Shown: piece by piece, positions 60,009-64,000 of the stretch
Layout of the letters: each line of letters begins with the position of its first letter
Position numbering within the stretch: the first letter of the stretch is position 1
Origin: Sipunculus nudus
Lineage: Eukaryota > Annelida > Sipuncula > Golfingiida > Sipunculidae
DNA: 64,000 nt
Assembly (NCBI GenBank): GCA_026874595.1
Contig: CM049316.1
Location: 8,732,839-8,796,838, forward strand
Direction: 5' to 3'
Translations under genes and position numbers: made by a program
The notes under the pieces: generated by a model
What the model was told of the DNA's origin: nothing
Database searches by the model: none
The model's input: the letters and a program-made list of their open reading frames with translations, nothing else

Positions 60009-60724
60009 AGAGTGAAGAATTTTGAGAATTAGCTGTAAATAATTTTGAAATGTGTATAAATATGTAGGTAAGAGTATGTGCATGTGTGTGTATGTATATG
60101 TGTGTATATATTTGGGTGTATATATGGGTATATATATATATATAAATGTAAACGCGTGATCCTTCATGGATGTATATATACGTATGTATGTATAATTAAA
60201 TTTTTATTCGGATCTGGTAAATATTATGTTGATCTGACCAAACCAGTTAAATCTACAAATAACATTGTTGTTTTTATTAAATTAAATGTTTGTTTCCAAT
60301 GATATTGAAAATATATCGACAGAACGAGATATAATTATAATTGTTGTAAAAAAAATAAAAGTCTCTTCACCAATACTCGGTTGGTATCCTCTCGGCAGAA
60401 ATACGTCTACATGGTCCATATGCACTTGTCTTTGAAAAAGTACAAACAGGTAGCAATATAAGCAATTTTATAAAATTCTCTTGTTAACTCCTTTTTGTTG
60501 ATATATATATATGTATGTACTTTGTCAGAAAAACTTGAAACATTGTATTTTAAATCTTGCAATAGTGAAGATGTTCATGTTATAAACACAAGATTTGTAA
60601 TTTTTTTTCTTGTTCCGAGGGATGTCGATGATGAAAAAGAACGTTATAAATAAATATTTAGTAATACTGAGACATCCAAAAAGGAAAAGGAAGAGAAAAG
60701 AATAAAAAAAAAAAAAAAAAAAAA
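60009..60724 (+). other. LINE 3' UTR and poly(A) tail
   Basis: TG/TA-rich microsatellite at 60070-60150, then unique sequence, an AATAAA at 60701-60706 and A21 at 60704-60724 directly before the target duplication. Confidence 0.85.
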
Positions 60725-60737
60725 GTATTGTGGCTCC
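60725..60737 (+). repeat. Right target-site duplication of the L1-like LINE
   Basis: Identical to 55561-55573. It follows the poly(A) and is followed by the rest of the interrupted MITE. Confidence 0.92.
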
Positions 60738-61190
60738 GCGCAGCACACGGCCCGACGCACTGTGTTTATGCTAACACCTTCGATCGCGCCCGGTTCCCTG
60801 TTTTTTACACTCGTTTACAGGAGTAAGCAAACGGTTTCAAGGCAATATTCTGGCAGGTACAGATTTATTTAAAGGGAAGAAGCTATTATTCGTGTTAACT
60901 CAACATGCTTTATAGGTGATTGGGCCCCTTTAATGTGATGTCATGATGGTGACCGATCCTTGAACATCCCAAACGAGCAAGTGGGAGCATAATACTTTTC
61001 TGCAATATCAGGGAATCCGCTTTTACTGGACCATTAGTTATTCTACTAAAATACAAGGACTTAACCTTTCACAATGACCAGGTCGTTCCTTAGAATCGCT
61101 CAGACATATACACTCTGATATAATCGATATCACGTGCTTTTACACTCCTATTGTAGCTGTTGTTGCAATAAATAGTACACGTGATTTTGA

Positions 61191-61220
61191 TGAGAGAGAG
61201 AAAGAGAGAGAGAAAGAGAG
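61191..61220. repeat. (GA)n microsatellite
   Basis: Imperfect GA run next to the inverted repeat at 61226-61322. Confidence 0.9.
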
Positions 61221-61225
61221 TTCTC

Positions 61226-61322
61226 CTAGCATGGTTTCCCGCCTGCTTTGCGCCACGCTCCGTGCGCAAGCCAGGCTTGGAATTTGTGAGCGTAGCGCAA
61301 TGCAGGCTGGGAACCATGCTAG
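61226..61322. repeat. 97-bp inverted repeat (hairpin), 35-bp arms
   Basis: Arm 61226-61260 starts CTAGCATGGTTTCCCGCCTG; arm 61288-61322 reverse-complemented starts CTAGCATGGTTCCCAGCCTG. 31 of 35 positions match, with a 27-base loop. It is GC-rich against AT-rich flanks. It may be a small foldback element or a hairpin RNA; nothing else is encoded. Confidence 0.8.
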
Positions 61323-61593
61323 AGTTTTCCGACCAAGAGTGCTTCAGAAAGCATATTTATAAATGTGTGTGAAAATGTAACTAACAGAAACTGCGCCTGA
61401 GGGCAACTGTATTCACCAAAATTCTAAACACTGTAACATTTCCTTAACTCTTTTCGAATTTATTCATAGATAAGATACATTAAAACATGTAAATAGCGGT
61501 CGTTAACGGGGGAAACGCAATCTTGTGTGTTAATAAAGAATGATATAAAGATAGCTTATTTTTAGGTCCAGTTGTCTTCTATTCGTGCAAAAA

Positions 61594-61595
61594 CA

Positions 61596-61626
<31 letters not shown>
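61594..61626 (+). repeat. Poly(A) tract preceded by AATAAA
   Basis: About 30 A following CAATAAA. It may mark the 3' end of an old retroposed sequence on the plus strand, but the sequence before it shows no recognisable element. Confidence 0.6.
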
Positions 61627-61628
<2 letters not shown>

Positions 61629-62583
61629 ACAACCACTCAGGCTTGAAGTATTTCCTACAGGTGGCGTAAGAAGCAGGCCTGCCCAACTGTCTCGATCCAA
61701 AGCGGCCCCGTTCTACATATTATATAATGTGAGTGAACATCTGCACCAGTACCTATGCTGCAAACATTCTAGCCAAACCAAAGCTTCACTATGAAGGGGC
61801 AGCAAATGAGTCATAAAGATATAAAAAAAACCTTATTAGATTAACCTTTTTAACAAGTGGGGAACAATTAAGTCACTGTATATATAATTATAACGAATCA
61901 GTCTCTTTAGATGGGTTAAAGGTTTGTGAAGGATCGGTTAATGTGTTCTGTGACATATACAGAGGGCCGAATCTGTTACAGAATTATTCAAGAAGATATC
62001 TGGTCACGCCTTGAATAAACTTCTGTTCTGCTCTGGCCCACTAAGAAGAAATATCTGATTTCCCATTCAAACTGCAAATACAGAACATTTTGAAACTGTT
62101 CCACAATAAAGTTACTCTAAAGAATATTAAATTTCTAGATTAAGAACCATGCCATGTTGTGGGATCAGTTGTCTGCTGCAAGTTTAATTAAGCTGATTGC
62201 TACTGCTTTGACTTACTCGATACGTTAGTCTGCAACAAATATATTTTACCAAATAATTACACTGAAGTCGGAGGGTATTTAATCGATTTGTTGGTTGTCT
62301 TCTTTGTACCCGACTAAGGACACGTTGCTTATGCTGAAAACAAATGGTTATTTATTCACATACTATCAAATACAGCCTAGCTGTGTTAATGTTTGCCTTG
62401 CACAGAAGGAATGTTGATGGATCATTATCTACCTTTCGTCCTTGTCGCTGGGGTAATGCACTCACATTCATGAAGGACGACAGGCTAAAGATAAATGAAG
62501 TGACATGTAATTTAACATGTTTTTATTGATAATATTACATTTTGTAGTTGCAATGGGTGTATAGGTTTGCGCGTTTGGTGAGG

Positions 62584-63352
62584 GGGTCAAGAGCTCACGA
62601 GAAACGAAGACAGGCAGAAGGGGAAAATGAAGGTAGGAAACAAAACTGACGATCGGTAAGGATGAAAGGACGTGCGGGAAGGTAGAAAGAACAGACGAAA
62701 CGAATGAAAGGATGGATAAAAAGACTGAAGAAATGACGGGGGAAAAGAACAAAGGATCAGCGGAAAGGAAGAAATGACAGGTAAAATGGAGAAAAGACGG
62801 GTGAGAAGAAAGTAAGAATGCCCTGGCAGGAAGGAAAGACAAGAGAGAAGAATTGAAAAGAAGGGAGCAGAAGAAAAAGGAGTGGCTAAAAAGATAGAGA
62901 GAACGGGCAGGCAAAAAGAAAAGACGGGCTGAAAAAATATGGACGGCTTCCTCAGACGACTTCCGTCATGAGTGGCTGAAAATGAGGAAGAAAAATAGGA
63001 CTAACGGGAAAAACACACGGGAAAAAAGAATGGACCAGAGGTAAAAAAAGACGGGAAGAGATGCATTAAAACCGGTAGGAAGAAAGGACGTTTGAGAAAA
63101 AATAAAAGACAGGAGAAAAGGGACAAAGGATCAGCGAGAAGGAAGACTTGACGGGTAGAAATGGAGAACAAATGGACTAGAGGAAAGAAAAGACGGGTGG
63201 GGAGGAAAAATGGACGGGTGGGAAGGAAGAAAAGACAGGCGGGAGGGAAGAGAGGACGTTCGAGAAGAAAGAAAAGACGGGCGAGAAGACGGGTAGAAAT
63301 GGAGAACAAACGGGCGAGAAGAAAGAAAGGATGGCTTCCCCAGATGACTTCC
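62584..63352 (+). repeat. 770-bp polypurine tract with about 385-bp internal duplication
   Basis: The plus strand is strongly purine-biased, built on GGAAGAAAAGACGGG-like words. Two halves end with nearly the same block: GACTTCCGTCATGAGTGGCT at 62958 and 63346 (388 bp apart). CAAAGGATCAGCG occurs at 62750 and 63124. The second half has finer repeats of GACGGGYGRGAAG. Frames in it, such as the minus-strand SFLLARLFFL-type one, are products of composition. Confidence 0.85.
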
Positions 63353-63369
63353 GTCATGAGTGGCTGACA

Positions 63370-64000
63370 ATTATTAAAGTAAATACAACAGAAAATCGAC
63401 GTTTAATGACCGATGTTGCAAGTGAACCTCACATATAGGAGCTCAAGAAATTAGGAAATCATCTACACGAGATTAAACAGAACTTGTTCATCTGAAAAGA
63501 ATAGGCTTTGGTTATACAGCGGTTATGCTGTTAGCTTAGCGCTGTTAGGTTGTTAGTATTGTCCTAATTTTATTTTCCCCTAAAATGTATAAATCCGGTA
63601 TAGATATCACCGAGTCATTAGGTTTTGTTTTGTACCAACTCATACTAACGACCGGACATATTAATAATGGGACAGTGCCGAGTCACAAGGCAATTCAAGG
63701 TACCTATCACTGCATTACTTTTAGGTCAAGCAAACTTTATTCCAAATACGCAGCAACTAAAAACGCTCTATCAGTTGTCAAATCTAAAGATAAACCGAAA
63801 ATACTGGGTTCACTGGGGTGCACACTTAAGCTGCTGAAAGGCGACAGGTGGCGCTGAATACCCGCTTGGCTCGACTGTTCAAGTCGGTATGCATAAAAAC
63901 TGCAGAAATATTGAACAATTTTGCAGAGTACTGATTTAATAAAGCAGATCAACTGTGTCAGTGAGGTATTATCTGTGCGCCGGCTTAATACTGGTCTCAT
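63370..64000. other. No gene recognised; GCGACAGGTGGCGC motif at 63841
   Basis: Unique sequence with short random frames. The motif GGCGACAGGTGGCGCTGAA (63840-63858) resembles a CTCF core. Confidence 0.4.

Larger units (their letters stand above)
55574..60724 (+). mobile_element. L1-like non-LTR retrotransposon, 5151 bp, with exact ends
   Basis: Both ends are fixed by a 13-bp duplication. Order: 674-bp leader, endonuclease, RT, C-terminal zinc-binding region, 3' UTR rich in TG/TA repeats, AATAAA (60701-60706) and a 21-A tail. EN and RT motifs (QEAH, GGDFN, RLDYIF, DFASAFDSIDH, KGTRQGD, FADD) and the C-terminal CxxC...HLFxxC place it in the L1/Tx1 group. Three frameshifts and one stop break ORF2. 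There is no recognisable ORF1, so the copy is either 5'-truncated or from a lineage with a very short or absent ORF1. Confidence 0.88.
55270..60929 (-). mobile_element. TTAA-flanked MITE, second copy, split by a LINE
   Basis: TTAA at 55266-55269 and 60930-60933 bounds the element. 55270-55573 and 60738-60929 together align in reverse with the intact copy at 35397-35850. Subtracting the LINE and one 13-bp duplication leaves 496 bp against 454 bp for the other copy. Ends are AGGGACATAATCAAG and, reverse-complemented, AGGGGCCCAATCACC. Confidence 0.75.

Noticed and set aside
61594-61626. Poly(A) as the tail of a processed pseudogene
   Set aside because: No coding homology precedes it and no flanking duplication was found.
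62468-63370. Leucine/phenylalanine-rich frames on the minus strand (148, 118 and 79 codons)
   Set aside because: They follow from the polypurine tract on the other strand and do not keep one frame between the duplicated halves.
1-64000. CRISPR arrays, bacterial operons, prophage or other prokaryotic systems
   Set aside because: All direct repeats are contiguous satellites or minisatellites without spacers, and the coding signals are spliced or retrotransposon-derived.

Overview
This is a eukaryotic, almost certainly metazoan, nuclear window. It is AT-rich, long open frames occur only inside retrotransposons, there is a spliced gene with GT-AG introns, and it carries tRNA-derived SINEs, two LINEs, MITEs, satellites and many (AT)n tracts. 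Several repeats are of kinds I associate with molluscs: satellite units built on TGACCTTGA / TCAAGGTCA, the phrase TCGCTCACCTGAA near 54.4 kb, and runs of CCGT. A mollusc, perhaps a bivalve, is my best guess; this is inference, not proof.

Layout. 1-9 kb: one host gene that I can join exon by exon on the minus strand. It is a 199-residue, multi-spanning TMEM205/DUF4149-like protein (coding exons 8949-8974, 2376-2557, 1982-2145, 1298-1525). Its first intron (about 6.4 kb) holds a mariner-like MITE, a probable solo LTR and a candidate recursive splice site followed by a 46-bp exon that would add a stop codon. 9-19 kb is mostly featureless, with a diverged tandem duplication at 15.9-16.5 kb and one copy of a repeat that recurs at 20 kb. 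19.5-24 kb is a repeat cluster: two diverged dispersed families, two adjacent MITEs (one with a TTA duplication, one GC-rich with repeated TGTAG(A/C)GCG motifs) and a 62-bp tandem array. 24-37 kb is mostly unique AT-rich DNA with minisatellites, a G-quadruplex-prone run, one tRNA-SINE (34.0-34.3 kb), a TTAA-flanked MITE (35.4-35.85 kb) and a 31-bp minisatellite (36.9-37.07 kb). 39.7-40.3 kb: a pogo/Tigger-like MITE split by a tRNA-SINE with a 7-bp target duplication. 42.1-43.3 kb: a degenerate satellite carrying GGTGGCGCCACC-type palindromes. 44.3-48.4 kb: a 5'-truncated CR1/L2-like LINE on the minus strand, ending in a (GTT)n tail. 49.4-50.1 kb: a satellite of about 146 bp whose units carry nuclear-receptor half-site motifs. 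50.9-52.4 kb: extreme AT-only DNA. 53.2-53.4 kb: a candidate terminal exon. 55.3-60.9 kb: a second copy of the TTAA MITE, split by a 5.15-kb L1-like LINE with a perfect 13-bp target-site duplication and a poly(A) tail. 62.6-63.35 kb: a long, internally duplicated polypurine tract.

The main story is nested transposition. A LINE lies inside a MITE, a SINE lies inside another MITE, and several elements have landed in one long intron. In both nested cases the interrupted element can be followed across the insertion, so the boundaries and order of events can be read directly. Both LINEs are dead copies with frameshifts. I found no canonical rRNA, tRNA, CRISPR or prokaryotic feature, and no previously unknown defence or enzymatic system that I can support.
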